Of a DNA stretch of 64,000 bases, positions 1 to 12,229 are shown piece by piece. Source of the DNA: Mytilus galloprovincialis. Its lineage: Eukaryota > Mollusca > Bivalvia > Mytilida > Mytilidae. The stretch spans positions 51,530,122-51,594,121 of the forward strand of contig NC_134849.1 of assembly GCF_965363235.1 (NCBI RefSeq), given 5' to 3'. The notes under the pieces were generated by a model. That model was not told the origin of the DNA and did not search any database. It saw only the letters and a list, made by a program, of their open reading frames with translations. Every line of letters begins with the position of its first letter. Positions within the stretch are counted from its first letter, which is position 1. The translations under genes and the position numbers were made by a program.

Positions 1-628
1 TATTTTTCTCTTTTTATCTGTACATCAATCAGTCCATTAACGGTTGAAGGTTGAATTATGTTTTGCTTGTTTTCTATTGGTCATAGAACTAGTATACAAT
101 ATCCAACTTAAACATGCAGCTTACATTCACAGAGAAGGAGCCTACAGCTTGTCATCATCTGAAACAAACGTATGTATCACTTACTTATAAACTTTAACAG
201 GTAGTCGCGTTTAAAACATTTTAATTCATGTATGATTAAAATATCAAAACCTTAGCTAGAGTAATTTTTTTCTGACAAAAAAATAATCGAAACTGAATTT
301 CAGCATTTCGATAAAACATTTTCGAATTTGGTTTTCACAAAACATAAACACAACTGATCGTTTCTATTTTTCGAAAATAATTTAAACATTGGTTAAAAAA
401 ATATAAAGGTTTCCTAAATTTGAATATCGCATTAACATTAACATGAAATTGAAAATTGATTAATTTGCACTGAATAAGTTACACAGTAACGAAGCAAATA
501 TTAGGGAGATATATGAGAACGAAATTATCCAATAGTCGAAATCGAAAGTTTAAGTGACACAAATAACTAAATATACCATACATTTAAAACGTTTTATTTT
601 TATCTTACAGCATAGCCTGCAAATCAAC
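1..628 (+). other. 5' flank of the C1q gene
   Basis: AT-rich sequence with no recognisable coding exon. A 5' untranslated exon may end near position 169, where a GTATGT donor follows the bases AAACAAAC, and be joined to the acceptor CTTACAG ending at 610, which would put a short leader directly before the start codon at 629. This leader intron is inferred from splice consensus only. Confidence 0.35.
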
Positions 629-3600
629 ATGATTCGAACCAAAATGCAGATTGTGATTGTTGTGATTTTTATTGTTTTTGAGGGTAAGTTATTTAATGTA
701 CTTACATAAGCAACACGATGGGTGACACATGTGGAGCAGGATCTGCTTACCCTTTTTGAATACATGAGATCACATTCAGTCTGTGTTGGTGATCTTGTTG
801 TTCAGTCTTTTGTTTCCTATAATGTATATTGTGTTGGTAATCTGCTGTTTTGTTTTTTTAACAATGTAGCCATAAGGTTGTCAGTTTATTTTAGACTTAC
901 TATGTTGATGACCTTTTTGTACCGTTCGCCTCTCTTTAAGACAAGAATTGAAAAAATAAATAATGAATTAACATTATATTGAAAAGACAAGAACATGTCA
1001 TATTGGTAATCATTTACATATTTACTTGAGTTTTATTTGGATGATTTTAAGGCTCACTCCTTACAAACAGAAAATGTCGCTTTAAATTTTGTAAAATTGA
1101 TTTGAAATAGAAGATGTTCGTCAATGTTAATTTTATATGTAATCTGTCAATAATATGCATAAAAATTCTTTTTTACCATCAAGTTTTCCTTATCGTTTGA
1201 ACTCAATTTTCTTTACATTGACAAACAGAGTAGAATCCGTTGATTTTTTGTTGAAATCGCCATATTAAGATAACATTGTTTTGATGGTTTACTTTTCAGG
1301 AATGCTGGAAGCAAATAGGAAAATCCAGCGGCAGAAAACCCGAAATGCTATACAAAAGGATGAAGGTAAGCTTTCTTTTCGTTTGTTTATTGGTATTTGT
1401 ACATTTCAAAGTTTGTGACTTCATGTAATATATCATCTCCGCCCTTTCGTCTTGTCATACAATACGATTTGAATTTGTTACGTATAGTACTGAAAATCGT
1501 CCAAAGATAAAAAAAAAAAAAATATATCATTAGATTCATAAGAAGAAAATGTATCATATTCCAATCAGGCAATAACTTTTATGCTGACACCTAAACTTTT
1601 AATAATGGATATTAATACGCAACATGTGTAAGGTTGCTGATAACGAAATTGAAGACTCTCCATCAGGGATGGGGTAATCGTAATCTGTAATCGTAATCGA
1701 TTGTAATTGATTACATTTTTTCAAGTAATCGACAGCAATCTGTAATCGAAGACATTTTCGATTACATGTAATCGTAATGTAATCGATTACAGCAAACATT
1801 TGGATGTAATCATCGGTTACTTTTCGATTACATTTCGATTACTTTAGTAAAATAGTTTGATGAAAATTTACCTATTTCAGAGGAAAATATGTATGTTATC
1901 ACTTTGTAGTACAGATAAGATATCATGCATCAACAATACTTGAGAGTTAAGCAACTGCCCTATTTCTTTCTATTGTCTCAAGCTGCATTATGAGCAACCA
2001 GATCCCCTACCTTTATATCTAGCTTTTGAAACAAATGAATGTATGTGCTTGTCAATAATTCAAGAGCTTTAATATTAAAACAAGAAAATAGATTTGAAAT
2101 AATAAAATAGATCTTAAATAAGAAATGTGTCTGTCTTTCGTTAAGTTCTATACTACATTTTTTTAAAAGTAGTAAGCTTATTTGTATTAAATTTCCTGAA
2201 AACATCATTTTCAATCAGAGTTGAAATTAAAGCTTAGAATAGATAAACAGTTAAATTTTTAAATGTTATGATATACATGTATATAAACTAAATTAAAAGA
2301 GAACACAAAATCCTTTTAACAATGAAACAATGACAATGCATAGCAATTCTTTTTAGAAATAGATACAGGTATGCCTTTGACACTATAAATATATTTTGTA
2401 TATATATAATTTGATTGAAGAACTTAACAAATCTTAACAATATTCTTGCCTTTACTAATGAGATGATCAAAGTCTTCTAATCAATAACAAAGATACTTTG
2501 TTTTTATTTCAATTATCTTATGTTTAATTAAGAAGGAAATTTACAACATTTAGCCCCAGGTTATAAACTGTACTCCAGTGGCAGTTAAATAATCTGTAAT
2601 TAGGGTGGTTATCCAAAAAAAAGGTTTAAATCATGCATGTCATAAAAATAAATTTTGATCTTAAAAATTAGCTGAACTAATTATTCTACTTTTTTTATAT
2701 TTCCTTAAACATTATAATTAACTATGCTTAAATATTTTTTTTTAAAGAGTAAAAACAAAAAAGCTAACCTAAGTAAGTAAGAAAGCTAATTTTTTGAAAA
2801 ACAATTAGTTATGAACAAGTGATTATTGCAATGCGGTGACATCTTTCATTTATGTTGAAAGTTAAAATTTCAAGATTTTTTTTTAAATATTTCTAATCTT
2901 CATCAAGAGATTTGATCTAAAAAACAGCTATTAACTTATAATTGAGAAATAATGCTTTGAATGATGCATTTGGTAAAGACCTTAATTTCCACTATACAAA
3001 TGTTGAGCAATATAATTGTGTTTTACTCATATTATTTTTTGTTGAAATGTTGAAGTATGTAATTGACAGTAATCGAAAAGTAATGTAATTACTTTTGATA
3101 AAATAATCGATTGTAATCGATTACATACTTAAATTTGAGTAATCGATTATTAATCGATTGCACAAAAATCCCTCAGGTAATAGATTAATAATCGATTACA
3201 TTTATCAGTTATCGTGCCCATCCCTGCTCTCCTTGTCTTTCAAATGTGATGTACCTTTTTTTCGTTAATTTTGAAAGGTAACAAAATTAACACATAAAAG
3301 ATAACTGGTTTTATGAAATTTGTACAGCAGCAAAACTCGTTGAAATAAAAACAAAGTCAGTTTAAGTCTTTTGTATAGTTCAATTTAAAAGAACGATATC
3401 AATGATGATGATCAACCAGCTAAGCCAGATTTTTAATGTGCTTCTTCACAAGGTCACATTTCACGGGAAAACATGTTACTTTACCCGGTCAAAGTATTCT
3501 GACTCTGAGTCGACCTTTCCTTAATCTTAGTCCGTAATTCCTCGAGCATTGCTGAGAAGCAGCAAATACCTACGAGTAATTCTTTGGATCGATTGTACTC

Positions 3601-5498
3601 GATTGTACTCGAGGCGAGCATGCTTCGACAAGATTACTACTACGATAACGTTGTTATTTGAGTATTTGCTGCTTTCTTAATTTCATATTACACCAGAATG
3701 AGAATCATTATGACTTTTATAAATATAAAAGATGGAGACATGTGACATACTAATTATTTTTTATTAATTTTGTGTTTTTTTTTACTACACTAGAATGGAT
3801 GAAAGAAAGAAGCTATGAATCCAGAGCACAAATAAATTCGGTTAAAAGATCAAACACAAATACCCGTAAGTAAAACAAATTGATGTGACAATATTTTAGT
3901 GTATTTTTTATTGAGTCTGGTAAATTCAGAATTCACACATAGAATGCCAAACCTTCATGTTAAACATTCATTGAATATTTCTGATAGCATGTACAACTTT
4001 GATAAAGACAGAAATGATCCTTTTAAAATCGGACTCGGACTTTTTTAAGCTGTTTTCTTCTGTGGTTATTTCTGTTCATTTGTTTATTTTACTTTGGCTA
4101 GATGTATAGTGGTTGACATCTCACACAACATGATAAACCAAGCCACATTTTTGCGCCAAACCGAAGTCAGTAACCTCTGGCTTGTCTAAGTCTTTTATGT
4201 TTTATTCAATTCTGGTATATTTATATATTTTGGAGTTTAGTATGACGTCCATCTTCGCTGAACAAACACAAAATTATGTTTAGGTGCCAGCTGAATCCAG
4301 ACTCCATGCGCGTTGTTTCTCGCTGTGTTAAGATCCATTGTAGGCCTGAACCGGCTTGCGGCTCCTTGGTTGGGTTATTGTCTCTTTGACACATTCCGTG
4401 TTTCCATTTTTGATATTACTTGAAGTTGAGGTTAAGGATAGTCATGTAGTCAGAAACGAAATACAGCTATTGTTCAAGACTAGTTTGATACGAGACAAGT
4501 CATATTTGGAGGAATCCCATTTTATGTAATGTTATTTCATAAGTCACTAATAGATCAATATCGTTCCATGTTCAAAATATCCTCACATATCGTTAAAGGA
4601 ATATGCAAAGAGAACATTATACAATTCTAAACCAAATATGTAAAAGATTGGAAAGTTATTTGAAAGAGACGTTAATGTAGTAAGATACAGTGAAAGATAA
4701 ACAGAACAAGATTAGATACAATGAGTTTATCATTTATTTGTTGTATTTATTCTTGTTCTTATCATTTTACTTATTGTATCTATTCTTGTTCGTATCATTT
4801 TACTTTAAACCCGTCCAACCTTTCTTGCTTTCGACGACTATTGTTTTAAAACTGTGTGTATGAAATGAAACACAGCTGTATCAATTCAAACTAATTTAAA
4901 GAAATGCATCTCATGAGCCATTGGTATTGTTCGAAAAATATATATTAAGATGAAATGAGTAAAATAGATCTTATTGTTATTTTTCGTTAAAACACTTTTT
5001 TGCTTAAGAATCGTTTTTCTTGTTTTTTCTCGATCAAGAACTCTGAAAACCAAACATGACAGGAAAATCTCAAACTTACAATCCATTTTTTTTTCAGCAC
5101 CATCAAGTGTAGCCTTCACTTATAAAATTTACGACGATACAGATGAAATTGCTGTTGGTGATACCGTTAAGTTTGATACACAAATTTTTGATAACACTGG
5201 TAGCTTCGACCCAAGCACAGGCGAGTTTACTGCACCATCCTGTGGCATGTATGTGTTCATGCTGAATATTAGATCTAATCAAGGAAAAGTATGCTGGATT
5301 GACATCATTAAGGATGGTGGTGAAAGGTTAGCAACCGCTTTCGCCCAATCTAGTGATAAAGTACATGATGGAGATAGCACGTTCCTTACAATCTATCTGA
5401 AGGAAGGAGACAAAGTATGGACCAAAAACCATGGTTACCAGGGAACTGTATGCACCATAGATTTTGATTCCAGTTTCGCAGGATTTCGTCTGAATTAA
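629..5498 (+). CDS. Secreted C1q-domain-containing protein, 4 coding exons
   Basis: Exons 629-683, 1300-1365, 3794-3865 and 5098-5498 join in phase 1 at every GT-AG intron and give a 197-residue protein. Residues 1-19 form a hydrophobic signal peptide (MIRTKMQIVIVVIFIVFEG). Exons 2-3 encode a short charged linker of about 45 residues with no Gly-X-Y collagen repeat. Exon 4 encodes a full C1q domain of about 130 residues. It has the usual beta-strand landmarks: VAFTYK at the start, VKFDTQIFDNTGSFDPSTGE, FTAPSCGMYVF, the later GDKVW stretch, and an end at FAGFRLN. Proteins of this layout are secreted trimeric lectin-like recognition molecules, heavily expanded in bivalves, and many bind microbial surfaces; the ligand of this one cannot be read from sequence. 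Intron 2 holds a hAT-like element and intron 3 a family A repeat. A polyadenylation signal follows at 5629. The start is the first ATG, directly before the signal peptide. Confidence 0.88.
707..945 (+). repeat. Dispersed repeat family C, diverged copy (intron 1 of C1q gene)
   Basis: This matches 16376-16622, where the better-preserved copy runs from AAGCAACACGACGG through GTGGAGCAGGATCTGCTTAC to the tail TATCTTTCGTCCCTCTTTTA. Reverse-oriented copies lie at 10740-10985 and 30230-30530. The 86-codon reading frame over it is a by-product of the repeat. I recognise the family as common in mussel DNA but cannot assign it to a transposon class. Confidence 0.7.
1664..3226. mobile_element. hAT-like non-autonomous DNA transposon, 1,563 bp
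   Basis: The ends are CAGGGATGGGG at 1664 and CCCATCCCTG ending at 3226, a short terminal inverted repeat starting with CAGGG as in many hAT elements. It is flanked by CTCTCCAT (1656-1663) and CTCTCCTT (3227-3234), an 8-bp target duplication with one mismatch, the length hAT elements make. Both subterminal regions (about 1675-1850 and 3060-3205) are packed with TAATCGATTA-type motifs that are themselves palindromic, plausible transposase binding sites. The middle is very AT-rich and has no transposase. It lies in intron 2 of the C1q gene. Confidence 0.82.
3555..3677. repeat. Short inverted-repeat element
   Basis: AGAAGCAGCAAATAC at 3555 is repeated inverted at 3662-3677 (GTATTTGCTGCTTTCT), with about 90 bp between. 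A direct doublet of CGATTGTACT lies inside. It resembles a small foldback or MITE in intron 2 of the C1q gene; no target duplication was identified. Confidence 0.5.
4090..4416 (+). repeat. Dispersed repeat family A, old copy (intron 3 of C1q gene)
   Basis: This aligns along its length with 26213-26577 and, inverted, with 7729-8085. Shared landmarks include TTTTTGCGCC, GGTGCCAGCTGAA and TTGTCTCTTTGACACATTCC. It is clearly more diverged than those copies. Confidence 0.75.
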
Positions 5499-5628
5499 TG
5501 TCCTCATGGGACCATACCTATTTTTGATTGTAGCAACCGACACGCTTGCTGAAACTGATGCTGTAAACACACTTCTTTCTAACGTATACTCCTTTTTTTG
5601 TAACCAAGATTCATTTAGTTTTATTTGC

Positions 5629-5634
5629 AATAAA
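5629..5634 (+). terminator. Polyadenylation signal of the C1q gene
   Basis: AATAAA lies 131 bases after the stop codon, in an AT-rich 3' untranslated region. Confidence 0.6.
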
Positions 5635-5639
5635 ATGCT

Positions 5640-7060
5640 GTAGTGCTTTTCTAAAATATTTAAGCTTTGCATACCACTTCTAATCAATAATGACTTTACC
5701 ATAGCTTTATCAATAAAACAATAGATTTAAATCATCGTTATTTTCATTTTGTTGTAATCTTCTGGAGAAAAACAAAGACTCGATGAACTCGTTATAATCC
5801 AAAATCCGGTTAGAAGTCACCATGTTCTTTCTAAAGTTCAACGATCCATTAAATTAACACAAATATATGGTTATCAAACTTAAAACGTATCAGATTTGCC
5901 TGATATCTATATTCATTATCTGCAGTTTGAGTATGTTGTATTAAATGTATGATTTAATATAGCTTGAACAAGGTCTTACCATGAACAAGATTAAACTTCA
6001 ATGATACAGCAAATCACCGAATTAAGTAAAAAAAGACATCAAGAAGTACAAAGTATGGTCTTCAACAATAAAAAAAAATATAAAAATGAATGTTCTAGCA
6101 TAAAATGCAAAGCGTTTAAATAGATAAGGGAACTGCAGATAAAACCAAATTGTCAAAGTAACAAAAGCAAAAATATATGAAATATGACAAAAATACAAAC
6201 AGGATTCCTGACTTGGAATTACGACAAACAAATGCGATATATTTGGAAGATCGCATCTCTTCTTTAAGAAGCAATTAGTGAACCAAAAATAATTAATGAA
6301 AGACCGTCTTATCCATATCAGAGTTAGTTGGATTTAAGTTGCTCAGTCTTACGGTTTCTATATTGTGCTGTGTATACCTTGGGTTAATCGGCTTTTTATT
6401 GCCATATCGTTTTCAGCATGCATCAGCGTATTTATCTCTGTTTGTATCTTTCGTTTCACTTTATATATTTAATAGATAACCAAAGGAATGGAATACAAAA
6501 AAAAAAAAAAAAAAATGGTGAAGCAATAATTCATTGGAAGCTGAATTAATATTGACTTAACAAAAGACTGACCTATTTTTCTAAAATTTGACCTCGATGG
6601 AAAGCGATGAGAAAAATATCGACATAAAGGGACAATCTGTGTATATGTCTCATCGTTCAATGACGCTTTTAACACTGATCAATTGACCTCCTTTTTTAAA
6701 GACAATACAAACAAAAACGTAGGAAATGTCCAGAAAAATCAAGACCTTGCTGCTCAGCTGATATACAATTTATTCGTATTTTACAGCGGGAAGGTAAACA
6801 AAGCGTTTTAAGAACGCCAAATAAGAACCAGTAGCTTAACGTTTTAAAAAAAGCTAGCAATAACGCAATGAAAGTTGAACTTACATAACCTGTTGATTTG
6901 AAATCATGTCGTCATATTCACTTATATCAGTGGCTATACTTCGGAGAGGATTCCATAAAGCAACGTTATTTAAAACCCCAAAATGACACAATGTAGCGCA
7001 ATGCTGTATCATTCTGTACAGAAAGAACAACTTCATGTCCAAAATAGCGTTAATTAATAT
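5640..7060. other. Intergenic, no gene seen
   Basis: AT-rich DNA with a poly-A run near 6500. The short open frames on the minus strand look like chance frames, with no domain or splice context. Confidence 0.6.
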
Positions 7061-7240
7061 AAAAAAGAAGATGTGATATGTGGTAATCAGACAACTCTTA
7101 ATAAGAGACCAAATGACACAGAAAATAACAATTTTAGGTTATTGTTTGGCATTCATCAATGAGCAAAGTCCGTACCAGTCCATTTTGGCAGCCGGAAAAG
7201 GCCAGCTTACTTATATTTTCAACATGTTTCAACAGTTAAT
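7061..7240 (+). repeat. Dispersed repeat family B, diverged copy
   Basis: It starts AAGAAGATGTG and carries the family landmarks CAGACAACTCTTAATAAGAG and CCAAATGACACAGAAA. The family recurs at 9645, 30068, 44068 (inverted), 50763, 52641, 58005 (inverted) and 60545. I recognise it as one of the most abundant short repeats in mussel DNA; its class is unknown to me. Confidence 0.75.
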
Positions 7241-7532
7241 GATGTTTGTTGCACTGCTTTAACACAACATGCTGTTGTTTAACAAAAATACTGTAATAAA
7301 CTGATAGTATATAGGTAACGGAACTTAAACTTATGAGTTTGACTGTCCCTTTGGTATCTTTCGTCCCTCTTTTTAGCATGTCAAATCTGATTAAAACAAA
7401 TCTACCAATGATATATGTTATTCTGCTTCAGCTCAAGACTGTTCTTTTAATTTTGAAGATTAAACGTGTTTCTGTGTTAACAAACTTTACATGTTCTCTG
7501 TTTGTTATTTGTAAACTCTCAAATAGTCATGG

Positions 7533-7625
7533 CCGTGCATTGACCTATAATAGTTTACCTTTTTTAAAATTTGGATGGAGAGTTGTCTCATTGGCACTTA
7601 CACCACATCTTCCTATATCTATAGA
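7533..7625 (-). repeat. Family B fragment inserted in segmental copy 1
   Basis: Read inverted it contains ATGAGACAACTCTCCATCCA and AGGTCAATGCACGGCC, matching the start of the family B copy at 52641. The partner duplication reads GTCATGGCTTTCAAAATAC straight through the site, so the insertion is later than the duplication. Confidence 0.7.
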
Positions 7626-7728
7626 TCTCACAATACATTTAAGTTTAATTAATGTTAAATTGGTATCTTTTTGTTTCACAATGGCGTAAGAGGTCGTACT
7701 AGACGATATTAGGCATTTATAATCAAAC

Positions 7729-8085
7729 AATAAAATTGAGAATGGAAATGGGGAATGTGTCAAAGAGACAACAACCCGACCAAATAAAAAACAACAGCAG
7801 AGGGTCACCAACAGGTCTTCAATACAGCGAGAAACTCCCGCACCCGGAGGCGTCCTTTAGCTGGCCCCTAAACAAATATATACTAGTCCAGTGATAATGA
7901 ACGCCATACTAATTTCCAAAGTGTACACAAGAAACTAAAATTAAAATAATACAAGACTAACAAAGGCCAGAGGCTCCTGACTTGGGACAGGCGCAAAACT
8001 GCGGCGGGGTTAAACATGTTTGTGAGATCTCAACCCTCCCCCTATACCTCTAACCAATGTAGTAAAGCAAACGCATAACAAAGAA
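7729..8085 (-). repeat. Family A repeat with borders set by an empty site
   Basis: It begins TAAAATTGAGAATGG and ends near ACGCATAACAA. The partner duplication at 15560 reads ATAATCAAACAAGAAGTATT with no insert, giving borders within a few bases and a full unit of about 355 bp. Family A seems to be a discrete mobile unit; I saw no coding region, A-tail or clear inverted ends, so its class is open. Confidence 0.75.
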
Positions 8086-9289
8086 TTAATTCAAAATTCA
8101 ACCAGGTTTATATCGTTTAGGGCTACATTGGCATATAAGTATAAAAATAAAGAAATATGGTATGACACAACTATTCACCAAAGTTCGAACTAAGTAGATT
8201 TAAGTAATTATAAGTGTCCGTACGGCTCCAACAATGAGAAAAACCCTTATCGATGGTCGGCAAGGGTGTGTTTATTATCTGACACTTCACTTCTCTATAG
8301 GTTAAATCTGAACAAAGGCAGCATGGATTTAGCAGATCATTAACATGATTTCCAGTGGTTGCCAGAGTCTTCCATACACAATTATTACGTTTTAACACAT
8401 TCTCCTTTGTATTAGTTACTAGTATTACAAAGGAAACTTTTGTTATTGATCTTGTACCTTTACCCTTCAAACATTTGTACTATATCCGACATATTTATAA
8501 ACTCTAAAACCCATTTATCAAGCAAATAAGTGCTTATGAATATCATTGAAATATTAAGACTGGATATCATATTGTAGTAATAAAACAATAAATCATGTGT
8601 TATGGGGAAACTCGTTTTTGTAGAAACTTTTGACTATGAAGGATGCCACAAGTAGAACAGGAAGTATTGACTCTTTGAATACACCTGTGTTCACCTGATC
8701 TTTAGTGGAGTTTGTTTTGGTCAATCGTTAGTTTCTTTGAAATATTTTCTTTAGATTTCTATAAGTTCTTTGTCATTTTGTTTATTTTAGACATATAATT
8801 CCCTTTCTAATCGTGTTTGCTTACCGTTTAGATCATATATTCTTCATTTGGGGGGATTAAGATTAAGACTGAAACGGAACAGCTTCAATGTTTAAGACAA
8901 TAAGGTAACCACCACCATAAAACACTAACATAATTATGATCAAGTAGATTGTTGACGTAAGCGAAAATGCAGTTTATATAATTTTAACTTGTTAAATTTT
9001 GCAATATGAAGAGACAGTCAATACCATTTGATAATAACTGTAAGTCTCTGACAGTGAAATATGCCCTTTAGTCAGTTTATCGGATATTGGTATGAATTAG
9101 TCATGTTCTTAAGAGTTAATACTCATTTTATGAACTATATTATTTACTAAGAAAAAAAAAGTGAAAATTGTCGCAATTCGTGCTGTAAAGTAGAGATCTT
9201 TAAAATATTTCACATTGTGTCATGGGCTGTCAATCAAATAGACTATATATGACTTGAAGATACTAGTTTTAGAGTATGAGGGTAGTTTT

Positions 9290-9480
9290 CTGTAAAATTC
9301 CATTTAGTTTTCTGGATTGCTTTCATGTTTTAAATGTTTGAACGCGATCACTGTGTTGGGCAATTTGACTTCGGTCTGTGCGTAAAGTTGTAACATTAAA
9401 TTGTGTATTAAAAGAGTTTTCGTAACACAGGAAATGGTAGAAATAGATATCAGATTAACTCATCAGCAATTTGGTCACTG
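9290..9480. repeat. Segmental similarity to the 3' flank of lysozyme gene 1 (25595-25745)
   Basis: Shared segments include AAATGTTTGAACG, GATCACT, CAATTTGACTT / CAATTGACTTAGG, and GTTTTCGTA followed by CAGGAAATGG. The order is the same in both, so this continues the duplication unit that begins at 7370. Confidence 0.6.
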
Positions 9481-9644
9481 TAGTATAATTTTCTTAATAC
9501 ATATAAAAATAATGAGATTTTGTAAAACCCAAGGTCGTAACAAGAGCATGGGAAATGAGTTCTATGACAATTTCATGGGTTTGGCCATTTATTATTTGTC
9601 TTTTGATAGTTTTTCGTTTCTAGTAATGACTTTATCTATATCAA

Positions 9645-9850
9645 AATAAGAAGATGTGGTATGCTTGCAAATGAGACAACTCTTCACAAGAGACCAAATG
9701 ACACAGAAATTAAGAACTATAGGTCACAATACGGCTTTCAACAATGCGTAATACCCATACCGCATATTCAGCTATAATAGGCAGTATGTTTCCGACTTAT
9801 GAGTTTAATTATCCCTTTGATATCTTTCGCCTCTCTATATTAACATATAA
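9645..9850 (+). repeat. Family B repeat with a family C tail
   Basis: TAAGAAGATGTGGTATGCTT and GACCAAATGACACAGAAATT mark family B. A diverged family C tail follows (ATGAGTTTAATTATCCCTTT, TATCTTTCGCCTCTC). Families B and C also sit side by side at 30068-30530, so they may belong to one longer unit. Confidence 0.65.
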
Positions 9851-10739
9851 TAAAATATCTGATGTTGACCGGACGCAACTTGAGCCAAAACGAATGCCTG
9901 CAATCTGCCGTATACATTATTTTAGAAACGCAAATTGATGTTGTCAATGAGATGCTAACAGTAGGGTTCGTAATTTGATTTTTAAAAGAATATTTAATTA
10001 ACGTTTATCAATGTTAAATAAAATTGTGCAAGAAATGGAGTTGAGAGTGTCAAAAAGTTATAACCTTTAAAGGCATCTGGAAGAACCATTAAAAAATACG
10101 TGTAAACATTTTTTATACTCTAAACTGTAAGCCAACTATTTTAATATGCTTTAATACAAATTTAATATTTGTTAAGAACTTGTCAAACGACTACTTTTAA
10201 AGCACTGGAGGCTATAATGGTACAATTAAATTAGGAAGAAATTCTATAGTATAGTTAATTCAAATGTTAAGAGGAGCCAATAAGCTGAGATGTGGTTATG
10301 ACATGATTGATTATTATTTTAGTCAATAGTGGCAGACTGTACGGTCTTGAGTGTAAACTGAGTTGTAATTTCTGGATAGTGGAAAAAGATCATAAAAATA
10401 ATAAGAAATGCAAGTTGATTAAAATCGTTTAATGCTTTATGTATAATTGTTTAACAGCTGCAATATAGAAAGTTTGAATAAGAATCAGAGATTTTTAAAA
10501 TCAGATTTCACCAGATTTTATAATTATATTTATTAATAGTACTATAAGCACTTGTTTGTGTCTGTTTACGTCCAACGCGTGTTGCATACCTGATTGATAT
10601 TGTATGATTTGATCGGTTTTTGTATGTCGTAATGTGCAAATACTCTACTAGTTAACTTGAGGGTAGGATTGACATTTTCATGCCGAATGTCATTCCAAAC
10701 AACGACTATTTATAATAACACGTCATTCAACGTTATGTT
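9851..10739. other. Intergenic, no gene seen
   Basis: AT-rich sequence with neither a recognisable coding exon nor a clear repeat landmark. Confidence 0.5.
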
Positions 10740-10985
10740 TTATTGAAAAGGGGAGAGGCTAAGTTACCAAAGTGACATTTAAACTCGTCAGTCGAAAACT
10801 AACTGACAGTGTCATGTAAAAAACGAACAAAAAACGACAAAAAGACAAACAACAATATTCGCAATAAAATCTAAAACGCTAAAGACTGTTCAATTCGAAC
10901 CATACCAATAATCGCGGATGGTCTCATGTGCTCCGCAAAGTAAAGCATTTACCATTCCACTAGTGGCACCCGACGTGTTGCAATA
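10740..10985 (-). repeat. Family C repeat, diverged
   Basis: Read inverted, this holds the family C order: GCAACACGTCGGG-like start, TGCTCCGCAAAG-like middle, and the GACAAACAACAAT stretch. It is clearly degenerate relative to 16376-16622. Confidence 0.6.
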
Positions 10986-11009
10986 AAACAGTTTTGAGAA
11001 AACATTATG

Positions 11010-11450
11010 ATCCGTTTTGAACACAGATTTATTGCATTTTTTTTTTTTTTAAAGATTTATATTAAAATGGAACAGGTTCTAATGTCTTTTCCTCCCTAGA
11101 TAAAGTGAGGAGAAAGACATATTTTGTCAAGCTTATGCCTCTTCGGTTGTCGCGTCACACATGGATTGAAAATAAGCAATTGTTTTTTTTATCTACATGT
11201 TAATTCTTATACTTTTTGTTGTCATTTTTAAATGGAGTTGATGAACAAATCTGAAAACGTGACGAGAAACTCACGTAAGTCTGTAAACATGAATAATTGT
11301 ATTTTCTATCTGTGACTAACTGTTTTCAGAACATATATAAATTGCCTTATCATTATCACGTTTTGATACTTGAATGATCTTATTTGCGGATTATAAACGT
11401 GATCGTCACGTGTGTGGTCTGAAAGTAAGAAGACTTTTTTTGGATTTATT
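11010..11450. repeat. Segmental duplication of the lysozyme 2 3' flank (partner 32440-32910)
   Basis: Collinear similarity is evident: ATATTTTGTCAAGC, then GTGACGAGAAACTCACGTA, then CTTATCATTATCA followed by the GATCGTCACGTGTGTGGT / CATCGTCATGTGTGAGGT pair. The partner lies just downstream of lysozyme copy 2. Confidence 0.8.
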
Positions 11451-12229
11451 TTCGATTTGAAATCCCTTGAGGCCCGCGTAGTAATATTCATCAAAATCTC
11501 ATATTCAGCTGAAGACGGGTTCGCAAAAGAGAATCTCAAATGGTCAACAATAATACATCGCTCAAGGTGAATAATTATCTATTTTAACATAAAAAATAAT
11601 GTCAATATTAAAAACAAATAACAAAACATTGTCCAGTTTGAAACAGAAGTCTACGAGTTGTCCTACGCTTCAGACTTTGACATGCATGCTTAAATTGACA
11701 TGGTTAATTTTGTTACACAATCATACACATTTAGGTTTTGAAATCGACAATCGTGATTGTAGAAAAGGCTGCTGTTCATGTGTGTATATTATAAGAAAAT
11801 TTGGTTTATTCTTATTGCTCTAAAGAAATGTTTGAAAACAAACAGAACGTATAAAAGTAATCGCAGTGGCCGGGGCTTTAAAGCGATATCTGTATAGTAT
11901 ACAGATACAGCATAGCGATATCTGTAGGGCTGTATCTGTAAAGTAGGACACCCAATTTCAGGATAAAAGTACATTTCTTATTTGATATATTTTAGTACAT
12001 ATGGATCCTTATAGCGCCTACTTTTGGGAATGTTGATTTATCAATGCGTTTAGCTTATCCATATTGGCATATTATCTCATGTAAACATTTGCCGTTTCAA
12101 AATATTTAAATGTTGGGAAGGTGTATTCATTTTAAAATGTTATTAACCATTATTGAACTTGAACTGGCTTTCGTATTTAGTGAAAAACTACCCGGTCAGT
12201 CCTTTTTAGAAATTGATGTTTTTAAGTTC
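11451..12229. other. Gap in the lysozyme-derived duplication; palindromic patch
   Basis: By position this stretch should hold lysozyme exons 6 and 5, as 32.9-34.3 kb does, but neither is recognisable. Instead there is sequence of unknown origin, including a dense patch at about 11880-11945 where GATATCTGTA and its complement TACAGATA alternate and could fold on themselves. Confidence 0.45.

Larger units (their letters stand above)
7370..9000. repeat. Segmental duplication, copy 1 (partner 15283-16240)
   Basis: Long collinear similarity starts at ATCTGATTAAAACAAATCTA in both copies. It continues through ATTAAACGTGTTTCTGTGTT and TATATCGTTTAGGGCTACAT to the end near GTTTAAGACAATAAGGTAAC (8890 and 16173). 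Copy 1 carries two extra insertions, at 7533-7625 (family B) and 7729-8085 (family A), that copy 2 lacks. No gene is recognised inside. Confidence 0.85.

Noticed and set aside
722-982. 86-codon open frame on +
   Set aside because: It lies on a diverged family C repeat within intron 1 of the C1q gene; the frame is not conserved in other copies.
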